64,000 nucleotides of DNA, taken from contig NC_059505.1 of assembly GCF_914767665.1 (NCBI RefSeq), forward strand, positions 27,897,506-27,961,505. Reading direction: 5' to 3'. Under the pieces are notes generated by a model. That model ran no database searches. It saw only the letters and a list, made by a program, of their open reading frames with translations, and was not told where the DNA came from. Shown here in pieces: positions 48,119-59,100 of the stretch (position 1 is the stretch's first letter; every line of letters begins with the position of its first letter). The translations under genes were made by a program, and so were the position numbers. This DNA is from Harmonia axyridis. Its lineage: Eukaryota > Arthropoda > Insecta > Coleoptera > Coccinellidae.

Positions 48119-49405
48119 CATAGGCGTACTACTTTGCTTCCGCCGTTTTTTTTTCCGAAATTCTGGGCTTTATTGTAAAAAACTGGTTTTACATTTACGT
48201 ATTGTCGATCGCTGGCCACTCCCTTTTCCCATCTTTCGGACAGTGTACGAATCCCGCGTTGAAAAAACCGGTCATCTTTTGAAACGATCCACGAATCGAT
48301 CCACTCTTTTACTTCTTCATAAGACTGGAAGTGCTGGTCAGCCAGGCCTTGTGCCATTGATCGAAACAAGTGATAGTCCGAGGGAGCAACGTCTGAAGAA
48401 TACGGCGGGTGGGATAGGACTTCCCATTTCAACGTTTTTATGTCTTGACCACTTTTTTCAACATAGGGTCGAGCATTGTCATGCTGTAAAATCCCTTTAT
48501 CATGTATCTCGTTATATTGCGACCGTTTTTCTTTCGATGCTCGGCTCAAAAGCATTAATTGCTTCCGATAACGATTGCCTATGATAGTTTCAGTCGGTTT
48601 TAACAACTCATAATATACTAGCCGAGCTGGTCGCACCAAATACTGAACATAACCTTGGAACCGTGAATATTCGGTTTGGCCGTCGACGTGGAAGCATATC
48701 ACGGCCATGCTTCCTCATGATTTTCTGCGCTTGGGATTATCGTAATGAACCCATTTTGCGTCTTCAGTTACAATGCGAATCAGAAATCCCGCCCGCCTTT
48801 TTCTTGCAAGTAGCTGTTCACAAGTTAACAAAGGCCGTTCAAGATACATATATCGGCTCAACTCGTACGGCACCCAATTTCCTTGTTTCTTAATCATTTC
48901 CATGTCTTTCAGGCGTTTTGAAATGGCTTGTTGCGTCACTCCCAATTGTCCTGCCAATTCTTGTTGCGTTTGACACGAGTCTTGATCAAGTAATGCCTCC
49001 AATTCTGCATCTTCGAAAACCTTCTCTCTTCCACCGCCATGCTGGTCTTCTACGTCAAAATCACCGTTCTTGAAGCGTTGAAACCAATCTCGGCACGTTC
49101 TTCCACTAATAGCGGCCTCACTATAGGTATTTGAAAGCATTCGATGAACTTCAGCCGCAAATTTCTTCATATTGAAGCAAATAATTAAAACCTACCCCAA
49201 ATGACGAGAATTTGGCTTGTACGCTGACATGTTTAATCGAGAATAACTTTATGATGCAAGCACAAATCGACTAATATTTCCATGGCGTTATGTTTATGTT
49301 TACAAATACCTTAGCTTATTGTTTGACATCTACGATCTATTTATTTCGACTACCACTTACCGCTACAGCCATCTATTGCAAAACAGCGGAAGCAAAGTTG
49401 TATAC
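48119..49405 (-). mobile_element. Nearly full-length mariner (mauritiana-like)
   Basis: About 1.28 kb, the normal size for mariner. The inverted ends are TAGGCGTACTACTTTGCTTC (48121) and, in complement, TTAGGTATACAACTTTGC (ending about 49405), both continuing CCGCNGTTTT. TA-containing sequence flanks both ends. It holds a transposase gene on the minus strand with few lesions and is the best-kept of four copies in the window (2.0, 25.0, 42.0 and 48.1 kb). Confidence 0.9.
48160..49230 (-). pseudogene. Mariner transposase (DD34D family), two or more lesions
   Basis: From the ATG at 49230 the N-terminal helix-turn-helix (MSAYKPNSRHL, then KKFAAEVHRMLSNTYSEAAI, SGRTCRDWFQRFKNGDFDVE) is followed by a second one (LDQDSCQTQQELAGQLGVTQ). 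The WVPYEL linker comes next. Catalytic Asp 1 lies in VTEDAKWVHYDNPKRRKS (usually TGDEKW). After a frameshift near 48710 come YYELLKPTETIIGNRYRKQL, Asp 2 in ILQHDNARPY, and Asp 3 in APSDYHLF. Asp 2 and Asp 3 are 33 residues apart here against 34 in the 2-kb copy, so one codon has been lost. A stop lies a few codons into the N-terminus, and the normal end of the protein is lost so the frame runs on into the inverted repeat. Not functional as it stands. Confidence 0.9.
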
Positions 49406-49411
49406 CTAAGT

Positions 49412-50610
49412 CAGTAAAGAACTATATTATTGGTGGTCTATACTGGTGATGATATACTCATAAACCGTAAAAGGCACCGATTTTTTACTGCCGTGTTAAT
49501 TTCAAAGAAAGTAAAATTATTGAATGGCCTGCAGGAAGATCTGAACAGGATAACGGATTGGTGCAGGGACTGGCTCATACCCATCAATTTGAAGAAATGT
49601 GTTGTGATGCATGTGGGAAAAAATAATCCCAAGTGTGAATACAGGTTGGGTGGACCCATTTTGAAGACTGTTTCGAGTCATGAGGACTTAAGAGTCACTG
49701 TGAGTGACAACTTGAGTTGGTCTGGACATGTTATGCATATTACAAAAAAATGCAGACGGATGATTTACCTTATGAGGAGGGCTTTCAGTGGATGTGATGT
49801 GGACGTTTGCTGTAAACTTTAAACCACTTATGTGAGACCACTTCTCGAATTCGCTGGACCAGTGTGGCACTCTGGTCTTAAACGAGATGTTGATCTTCTC
49901 GAAGCGATTCAGAGATCAGCTACACGTATTCCATACGGAAGAGTTCGTCCTAGTTACAGTGAGCGTCTACGCTTTGGCTTGAGCACCTTTGAAGACCGAC
50001 GTAAGAGGGGAGACCTTATAATCACTTTCAGATTAATTCGGGGATTCCTCAATTCTGCAAGAAGTGCATCGTTCGTCTTAGATGCAAACAACCTCAGAGG
50101 TCACGAGTTAAAGCTGAAAAGGGAGAGCGTCCGAACTACACGTCGACAGGGATTCCGGATTCCTCGTAAACAGAATTTTCGACATGTAGTCCAGTCATTT
50201 AAGCTTAAATTAGGTAAGAATCTCGGAATTCGAGATACCCAGCTGCAAGTCTGTAAATACTTGTATATTGACACCCTAAAAGTTGTCTCAAAACCTACAT
50301 ATGGTAGGGTGTAAGCAACTATTAAATTTGTAATGTGGAATGGACTGCCAAGCGAGGTTGTTTGTGCTCGTAGTATTAACGTGTTCAAAAACAAATACGA
50401 TCATTACATGTCGGACCGAAGTGTTTAGGTTGTGTCTTGTGTGCGGGTTATTTGACTTTCCTCTCTTCTCGTTGTCAATTTCACTGTTCATTTTTGTCTA
50501 TTGTTCCAATGATTTTTTATTTATTGTAATATTTTGTATTAGTATTACTGAGCGGTAATAGGTTTTGCCTTCGCTCTCAATCATAATAAATAATGATAAT
50601 GATTATTCGT
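49412..50610 (+). mobile_element. 5'-truncated non-LTR retrotransposon, next to the mariner
   Basis: Begins abruptly inside the RT domain, a few bases after the mariner end at 49405. It runs through the C-terminal domain (last stop about 50428) to a 3' UTR. The end is a short ATG/AAT-type tail (ATAATAAATAATGATAATG at about 50583-50601). The family resembles the fragment at 60.8-61.6 kb. Confidence 0.8.
49430..50428 (+). pseudogene. Non-LTR RT C-terminal region with two in-frame stops
   Basis: Reads VVYTGDDILIN (decayed RT catalytic box), LQEDLNRITDWCRDWLIPIN, LKKCVVMHVG, a DNLSWSGHVMHITKKCRRMI block, and a stop at about 49820. In the same frame it continues TTYVRPLLEFAGPVWHSGL, EAIQRSATRIPYGRVRPSY, RRKRGDLIITFRLIRGF and a stop at 50312-50314. 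It ends WNGLPSEVVCARSINVFKNK and SDRSV before the natural stop near 50428. There are only two internal stops and no frameshift over about 1 kb, so decay is modest. Confidence 0.85.
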
Positions 50611-53600
50611 TCATTTTATCGAAAAATTTTCGTTCTTCATCTTTGCGAGAATTCTAAAATTTTATATTTTGGAAATCTGGGGGGGGGGGGAATTACCTCC
50701 AGTACCCCCTCTTTTATATGCCCTTGAGCACACCTTGTCAAAAGCGTATAACAAAACATTTTTGTAAGTTTCATCTGTATTTCTAGAGACGGGAAGAAAT
50801 AAAAAATTCCACTTATTTCAGAAAAATTTTAATAGATATTATAATATATAATATTATAACAATATAATAGTTCGAGACTGCACTCTTTATAACAAAAACA
50901 TAAATTTTAAACATCAGTAAATATTATAAATCGTAATACGAAACTATAACTGGAATGCAAAAACAGGTCTGCATATGAAATATGGTGACTGAATTGCATT
51001 TCATAACAATGGGAACAAATTAGATTATTCATTTGAGAGTTAATACAAGGTGATTAGTGAGTCAAACTCGGAGCTTTGAATTTAACACCTAATTCCATTG
51101 TGACTGAATTGAACGAAAACGCATTCAAATTATGCTGCATCCCACAAAAGCTTCTACTGCTTTAACTTGTTAACATTTCATACGATTGACCACAAATCCA
51201 TGGATTCATGCTTAACTCATCATATGAATAAGTTAGACAAATGTTTACGCAGCATAAGATGAATATTGTATAGTAAAAGGTTCGTTTTAGCATCGATAGA
51301 ATTCTTTCTGCAACAGTAAGCAAATTTGGCAGATGTTTAAAACACTCTATTTTAATTAAATAAAGAAGAAATTAATGCTAATAAAATAAAATGAATAAAA
51401 TATTCTGAATTCACATTTTAAGGAATATGTAACTGGAGAAAGCAAACACCTGCCTACTGTTGATTAATTACTATAAAAAATTTAAGGCAAATATAGGCTA
51501 TCTCCAGAAAAAGACAACTTGAACCTAAAAATCTATGTTGTTAAAAAAGATTAAAAGTATTTTATGAGAATTATAAGTGAATTATTGACAATAATAGGAG
51601 TGCAGGAAGGGGAACGAAGTTTTCGAATAAACTTCAACCTCAAATATGAATTCAAACTGCGCATGTCTTCAACTATTAATCCGCACAAAATTCTAGGGAC
51701 AGATTTGACTGTCCAAAACCACAGTACTGGCATAAAAAGCTGCTTGAACAGTGGACTACGAATCAAAGCCTTAGTTTTATCCTCTGCTAAAACAAACCCA
51801 TTTTTCAACCATCATCTTTAATTCATTTTTCTGATTGAGTTTTGATTTCTTGAGTATTACCACTAACCACCCTTTACAATAAACTATATAAGCCGCAGAT
51901 AATGCGAATGCAGTGTTTCAAGCGAGAAATTGATGCCTGCTGCGAAACACATATAAGATTTTTACAGATGTGTATCCTGAAAACCTGTATTGCTGATAAA
52001 ATCTTATACATTGTTGCAAATAAGGCTGTGTAGGAGTGTAGTATACTCTAAAGATTATGAACAAGGTAATGGTTAAAGGAGTACTGTGCAGCTATACTTG
52101 CAGAAACACTACACAGCGTTCTGTCGCTTCATTTCACTATAACGTTGACAGGATCCAATTCGTTTGATTGGTTGAGAAACCTGGTACACTATAGTGTTCT
52201 AGAAGTTAGTTGGAAATCTATCGGAAATACTACAGAATTTGGAATTGCGTTCAGTAAATTTATGATTAAGGAAGATGGAATATAATCCAATATAAATAGT
52301 ATGCATATTTCAAAATAATTTCTGCTATCAGTATTATCAAATACACAAGCAACTTTGGTATCTATAGTTATAAAAATTTAAATTCTTGATTTGAATATAG
52401 GTACTTACATTCGAATATTATAATTCTATTCATAAATTTTGAATTGTTGAATACAAATTTACATATTTCGATATTTTTCAATAGTTGGTGTTAGTATCTT
52501 TTCCGAATTTACAAGGAATTTATAATCTAGCTGCAAAGAAAACCACTCCATCAACTCTTTATTATTCTTAACTATTTCGAACCTAAGTTGTACCCCTTGA
52601 GAAGATCCTAGAACTTAACATATGTTTTCTATCTGTCAATCACTTCACAATCCATTGATCTCAGTTTTCGCGAACAAAAATTCGCCAATTGGTAAAGAAA
52701 TATATCGGTCTACCAGATCAAAATTTGAATTCGAAATCAACCAAGTTGAAAGATCGTAAGAAACATTTAGTGCCATTGAATATATACATTTCATTTCGTA
52801 TGGGTTAAAAATAGAAAAGATATTTTATTAACAACGAAATTGATTATTGGATGCATAATTATTATTCTTTTCAAAACTGAATTATTTTAAATATAGGAAT
52901 CAATATACATAAAGCCGTTGAAAGAATGCAAAAATTTCTGAAAATAAAACTGTATTTTTTGCTTTTAGCAGAATAATTTAGAGTGATACTGTCTGATGTA
53001 TTACTAAAGCCAAAAATCAGAGACTGAGCTATATGCCAATTCAATTGAGGCTATAGTTATTCATTTGTATATCGATTGAGTAGTTTTCAGCAGAACTTTA
53101 CCTAATGCTAATTCTTGAATCTACTTCTAATGAAAGAAAAAGTTGGAATGTTTGTGAACAATATGCACTAGTTCATACCGAAGTAGAAGTACCACTTTAT
53201 AGTGTTACTTCTCCTATATAGAAGGAATCCTAAATCTATATCATATATGTAAAGAGAATTCGAAAATGCCTAATATGAAAAATTCACGAACATCGAGAAT
53301 TATCATGAACTATATGTGAATAAATAGATAAAATTTTCAAGATCAACAATTATTCACAAAAACATATATTGATTTCATTAATCAACGATCAAATGGTTAA
53401 ATTGAAGTCAAGTATCGGTATCAAGTATCGGTAGGTATAGGTTACCCCAACATAGAGTGATAAATGATTATGCCAGAAAAAATCTGAAAACTTCGTTTTC
53501 GAATTGAATTTCAGTCCTGAGACACATCCAAATCTGAAAAAATAAATTTTTGATTGAATTCTCGGAAACATTCTTCATACATCGTATGTTTTAAAAATCA

Positions 53601-56040
53601 AGTATTCTCTTAGGTTTACGTCCTTAGTGAAATACAAATCATATTCGTGGTAAGATTCAATCAGATATTACTTTATAAATTACAAAATTTTATTATACTT
53701 ATATCCTTATTTCCATTAAAATGAAGTCTTTCAGCAATTTTTTATATTTCTATTGATAATGTTATGATTATATTTATTTAAATTCAATCTTTATATGTGA
53801 GTCGTATTTGAAGATCTGATTGATATCAGAAATGGATGTGTATTAATATATACCTTCCAGGCATTTTTTTCAAACTGTATATGGTTTGTATATTACATAG
53901 AGTAATGTTGGAGAATGTTTTCAAGAATTCAATGTCGTTCAGATAACGTTGATAGCAATTCATATAAAGCTAAAAAAACAATGATACTCTTTATACTTAG
54001 TCTACTCCAAAATAAGTGCCAAACTGCACAAACAAATCATAACGAAGAGAACAACAGATGTATAGCTAATCAACTTTATGTACAAGGATTTGAAGTACAA
54101 CATTTGGATTGTATTCAATCCTGTCTGCAGGTACATGTGTTTCTTTTTTGAAGTGGAAATCAAACGACTCTCACTTGTAATTGACTAGTCTCGAAAACAT
54201 AATACTTTTGTGCTAAATAATTTCCAATGTTGAGCACCAATACCTCGAGTTAGGCAATACATGAACTAATCTATCAACAGATTATGTACACCTTTCCATT
54301 GTACAATAATATGAATCTATATCTGTACATTACGTATTAAAATATTAACTACAATGATATGTATGAGCAAACTTTGCGTTGTTCAACTAACTGGACACTC
54401 AAATTGGAAAACAAATTCAAAGTAGTCAGCGTTGGTTAAAGTCTGCTATACTGCAATTACTCCTGATTCGTCTAGTCTACAGTGATGGCAGTGAAATCAG
54501 TCAAACAAAATCATCTAGAACTTAGGTTAAGACTATAATAGAGGTCTGAAGCAAATTCAACGCTATTCAACTTTTTTCAACCGGATTTGAAAATATGATT
54601 TATCCTTCCGAAAATAAGGCTCTTGTTGAATTTACCCCAAACAACTCGAAAAAGTAGTAAGACCATCTACCTACATCAAAAAGATAAGAGCTAAAATTAT
54701 ATACATATTGGTAACACATTTCTCTCACCTTTTGTCATATGATCGAACATCTCACAATTATACTAAAACCCCTCCAAAGTATATGAAGGCATAAACAATT
54801 TCGAAAAGGAGGAGATTAAGTTCTACCTTCTAAATTATTCATGAAATGTGTTGCCAAACTACAATCACAGCTTAAAAACAGTATAGTAACTGAAGTCATC
54901 TCACTTTTTTGTCAATCTTTCGCTACAATTTTTTCGATAGAATATATAATCATTTCAAGTTGGTGTAAACGATTTGTCCTCATACAGTCACAAAGAGTAA
55001 GCCTTATCATTTCCAGAAAGCTTTCAAACTTGAAGGAGCAATATTTCTCAGGAGGTGAAGAGTTTGGATAAAAAATATTCCTTTCGTTCTTATTATATGC
55101 ATAGCAGTGCTATAGTCTACTTATATTTATTTTTTTATATACCTAGTTTCAATTTCATTTAAATACAATAGTAGGTATATTAAGTATCAAGAACGTTAAG
55201 CATGTTTTATCAATAGAAGACCATTGTTAAAGAAGAAAATTTCCTTAGATACAGCGTTTTTTGCACGATCCAATCATTTCTCCATGATTTAAGTAAATTA
55301 ATATCCACTAACTTATCGGAAAGTCCAAAGTGACATTTGTATAAAAGTGATATTTTTGATGCATTAGTTTCAGTGAATACCAATTTCACTAATACATGAG
55401 GTATTAATGTAAGCAATTGTACTAACTGTCTAACTATAGGTTTTTATTTCATGTTTCTAAGTCATATTATTGACAAATATTCAGAAATCTGTTTTGTTTT
55501 CGGCTCTTAATTTTGTGAAATTCAATTTATTATTATGGAAAAGACTGTGCGTAACTTTGGCCTTGTTGTATCAGATATCGTAAGTGATTGAGAAAGCTGA
55601 ATCGTGCAAACATTTTATTTGTATCACCAATACACCAAAACAAAATTGAATCAATAAATGGAAAAAAAGGAGAAAAACAAATTGTTAAGATAAATCATAG
55701 ACATTTCACGGCATCTCTTAGAGAAAATCAAAAAAATTAGAATATTCCGAATAGAAATTTAAAATATTCCAATTATACTATTACTTCACGTTTTCATAGA
55801 GCTCTTTCAAGTTAGAAAGCCAGTTTTAAAGAAAAAGTTATCTAATGAACTCCATTTTGCCTTCATTGTATTGAACTCCTATTCGTTTAACTCAATCGTC
55901 CAACTCTAAGAGTGGACCTGCTTAGTTAGCTCATTTTGTATTTTCTGAACTGAAAACAAAATTGTTTAATGATATTATATTTTTTTTGAAAGATTTTTTT
56001 ACCTGCTATTTAGGCCGATGTAGAAAAACACCTCTGGAAA
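50611..56040. other. Mostly featureless DNA 3' of Camta
   Basis: AT-rich. A 12-base G run lies at 50679-50690, followed by a transposon-like patch to about 50770. One possible RT scrap (51551-51810) is listed separately. The frames 53915-54151, 54841-55071 and others show no family motif. Part of 55.5-56.0 kb may be the Camta 3' UTR: the complement has an AATAAA at about 55524-55529. Confidence 0.4.
51551..51810 (-). pseudogene. Possible RT scrap of a jockey-type retrotransposon
   Basis: The minus strand reads NGFVLAEDKTKALI. In shifted frames it continues with VPTVLFDGQ, a FEFIFEVEVYSKTSFPFL stretch and a stop. The order (KTK, a short variable part, LDGQ-like, then a Phe/Leu block) resembles the segment after the FADD box in jockey RTs. 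The similarity is weak and broken by frameshifts. Confidence 0.3.
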
Positions 56041-56043
56041 CTG

Positions 56044-56110
56044 TTATCTTTGAGGGACATCCACTGACTGGTCCACCAGCTTCTCTCTTTCGGCTCGTTC
56101 TCTCTGTAAC
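56044..56110 (-). CDS. Camta: Camta terminal coding exon
   Basis: 67 nt. The acceptor is TATTTATAG. The first base completes a Lys codon, then LQRERAEREKLVDQSVDVPQ, R and TAA (56044-56046). The Arg/Glu-rich helix after the last IQ-like segment is typical of the CAMTA C-terminus. The 3' UTR extends downstream to an undetermined point. Confidence 0.85.
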
Positions 56111-59100
56111 CTATAAATATTGTGTTAGTTTTCAAATTCTGTCAGGTATTGTTTTCCGAATCAAATCTTCAGAATAAGAATATTTACAACCCTAGGTTTC
56201 TAGTTAATACGTATAATTTTATCTATATTGGGTATCACAATTAGCAATCACTTGTTGAAATTTCAGAAAAATTAGGTGACTTCAGAAAAAATATTTTGAT
56301 CCACACTAAGTCATATTATTACCTAGTCTCATTCACACAAATCGTTTTCTATGTAGGCTCTGAGGTATACTCAGAGTCAGAATTGAGTGATCCCAATATC
56401 ATTCCGACTATGAAATACAATAATTGTTTGTTTTTATTGCATAGTAATCCACTTTTCAATATTCCTCACGATGTAATACTAATAACTTTTAATTTTATTC
56501 TTTTAATTATAAGCCAATTCTCCACCCCACTAAACTCAGAAGAACAAAGAACCTGTTTTCAACTTCATATTTTATAACTGTATAATATTGCATACTTCCA
56601 TGAAAAATTAATGGAAACTCACCATGCAGCTAATATCATCTTCCCATAAACTGGTTAGCAAGAAGAAGATAATGAATTGAATGAATATTTTTATGAGAAT
56701 TGCAGAGGCATCAATATAAGAACTGTGGTAAAGGATGTAACCGTCAAAATAATTGCAAAATAGATTTCTACTTACTTATTTTTTGATTGTCTCATGAATT
56801 GTTGTATTTTTCTGGCTGCCTGATTCTGACGTCTCTGAGATATTGTCCGTCTATGAAATATAACACATATTAAAAAAAAATCCTTGACCAACAAAAACCT
56901 TAAATCAAAAATTAATATTTTTCCTGTCACACAAAATTCACTGAAAAATATTGAATTTGGTGAAACACCTGGTATAGACAAGTCCTATTAATCAATTCCC
57001 AGCAAACACGTTACATCACTTGGCAGTTTCGCGAAGTCTCAAATTGCACATTGACAGATATCTTCATTGCGATTACGCATACTTGTTCTAAACATATTTA
57101 TTTTGCGACATTGCTTTGTTAACAACAATTCGAAGATGCGGTGATAATAATTTGAGGATATTAATAAATAACCACAATGCCATCCCCATAGAAAGTGGTG
57201 AATTAGTAGTTAAAAAGTTTACCATCGAGCGACTTCGCAACGAAGTCTTTTTGAGAACTACACAATGTTAACATGAATTGGATGATATTTCAAATCCTTT
57301 TTGAGTGGGTCACTTTATGTTCTCAATGTGGCTATTTATTCTGGTGAATGTAATAGTAAAACTTTGCACATTATTATTTTCAATTATCCATCTGTGGTAC
57401 TGAAATATCCAGCCCTCAAAGAGTCCGACGAATATTTATTTATTCTCCTTCATCTGGATGTAATAAACAAAAACAAACGATTCAGAGCAATCCGAGAGGT
57501 CGTCGGTGAAACCAGAACGTGATCCTAATAGAAGCATTTTTGCAACAAAATACAGATTACGTATTCACTTGGTCCGTTTTCTGGCTGATCGAGCGATATT
57601 TCGAAAACTACAATAGCTATAGGCTTCCCGTTTTTTCAGTTTAATTTGTGCGTTGGTGTCTGCCATGTGGCTGGTGATATAGTCCAAGCAGTTGATGTTT
57701 TTGTATTTGTCGCTCTCCAACAAAGGAAAGAATATATATGTAAATATAATTATGTAAATTGCTTTGGCAAATCATTTCCAAATATGTATTCATCGATATA
57801 AATACAAATGAAGTACAGCAAAGTTAAAACTGATTAGTAACAATCAAAAGGAAATTGAAATAATTGCGTTACTTTATTATGCCACTGCGTTGTAAATCTT
57901 TTCTGTTATTTCTCTATGCCGCCATATCTCGAATTTTCATTTGGTTTATCTCTATATCTCATTACCTCAGTCGAATTCAATCAAGAATGAACTTTATAAC
58001 TCGAAGTACGCCTGAGTTGAACCAAATACATAACTCGAAGATAAATATTGATCTCGTGGTGTTTCGAGTTAATGAGAGTACTCTATATCAAAAAAATTTG
58101 AAGAAGAAAATATACAGCAAACTTACCTAAAACCTGTTGGTTGAGGTTCACTCCTCATTTGTCTCCCCTCCTGCTCCTTGTAACTGCGGTAGTAAGTTTG
58201 GATACACACAGCCGCTTGTTGGCTCTTCTTCAAACTTTTGTTCTCCCGATAAGAACGATACCCATGCTGTATAACAGTAGCAGCGCGAGTAGCCTGTTTG
58301 CACCAAGCGAACTGCTTGTAACGACGATAGTAGTTCTGTATGACGATGGCAGCTGCCCTCTCCTTCTCTTGCTCCCGTTGTTGTCTGCCTTTGTACGAGC
58401 GGTATGCTTTTTGGATGACCTTGGCTGCTTCATACAGTTCCCGCTGCTCCCGATCTAGAATAAAAAAAGATACCTTCAGATGATAATAGTAATAATAGTG
58501 CCTTTATTATAAGAAAAAAAATATACATTATATGGGGGCGAAGTCTAACTTGAGCTACTACACTTGATCTCAAAATAAAAACAAATCAAGGAAAATACAA
58601 AAAATAAAAACAAGAAACAACAACCCACAAGCAGCAATGACAATGACAGTGAACTCAACTTAACAAATCATCCCTTCACAATAGTTTCCTCAAATTTTTT
58701 TTTAAATAATCTGACAGAGAGTACCCCACATGAAATTGAATAAACATTATTTACCTTCACTGCATTATAAGTGAAGGTGCGCTGAAACATGACTGAACCG
58801 AATCTAGGCAATATAAGCCTTCGTCCAAGTTGCCTAAAGGCAACTTCACGAACATCACGCCTAAACATCAACTTTCCCCTCGAATAGGGAGGAATGGAAG
58901 AGCTCAAAATTTTCTGTACCGTTATCCTCATCTGAAGGCGAAAAATATTCTCGACCCTGAGCCATGCAAGTTTATTTAATTCAACACTTATTCACCTATC
59001 ATATTTTCTTAAGCCAAAACTGAACCGGTAGCACGAGTTCTGTATCTTCTGAATTCTATACCCCGCAACATATTCAAGACGAGGATAAAAAATTGCCAAT

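Noticed and set aside
48108..48584. 158-codon plus-strand frame
   Set aside because: Antisense shadow of the mariner transposase at 48160-49230; the minus-strand reading carries the family motifs.
51551..51821. Pair of 85-codon frames on opposite strands as real genes
   Set aside because: Overlapping antiparallel frames without conserved domains; at best one strand holds a decayed RT scrap.
58141..58458. 105-codon plus-strand frame rich in Leu/Ser
   Set aside because: Antisense shadow of the Camta IQ exon.
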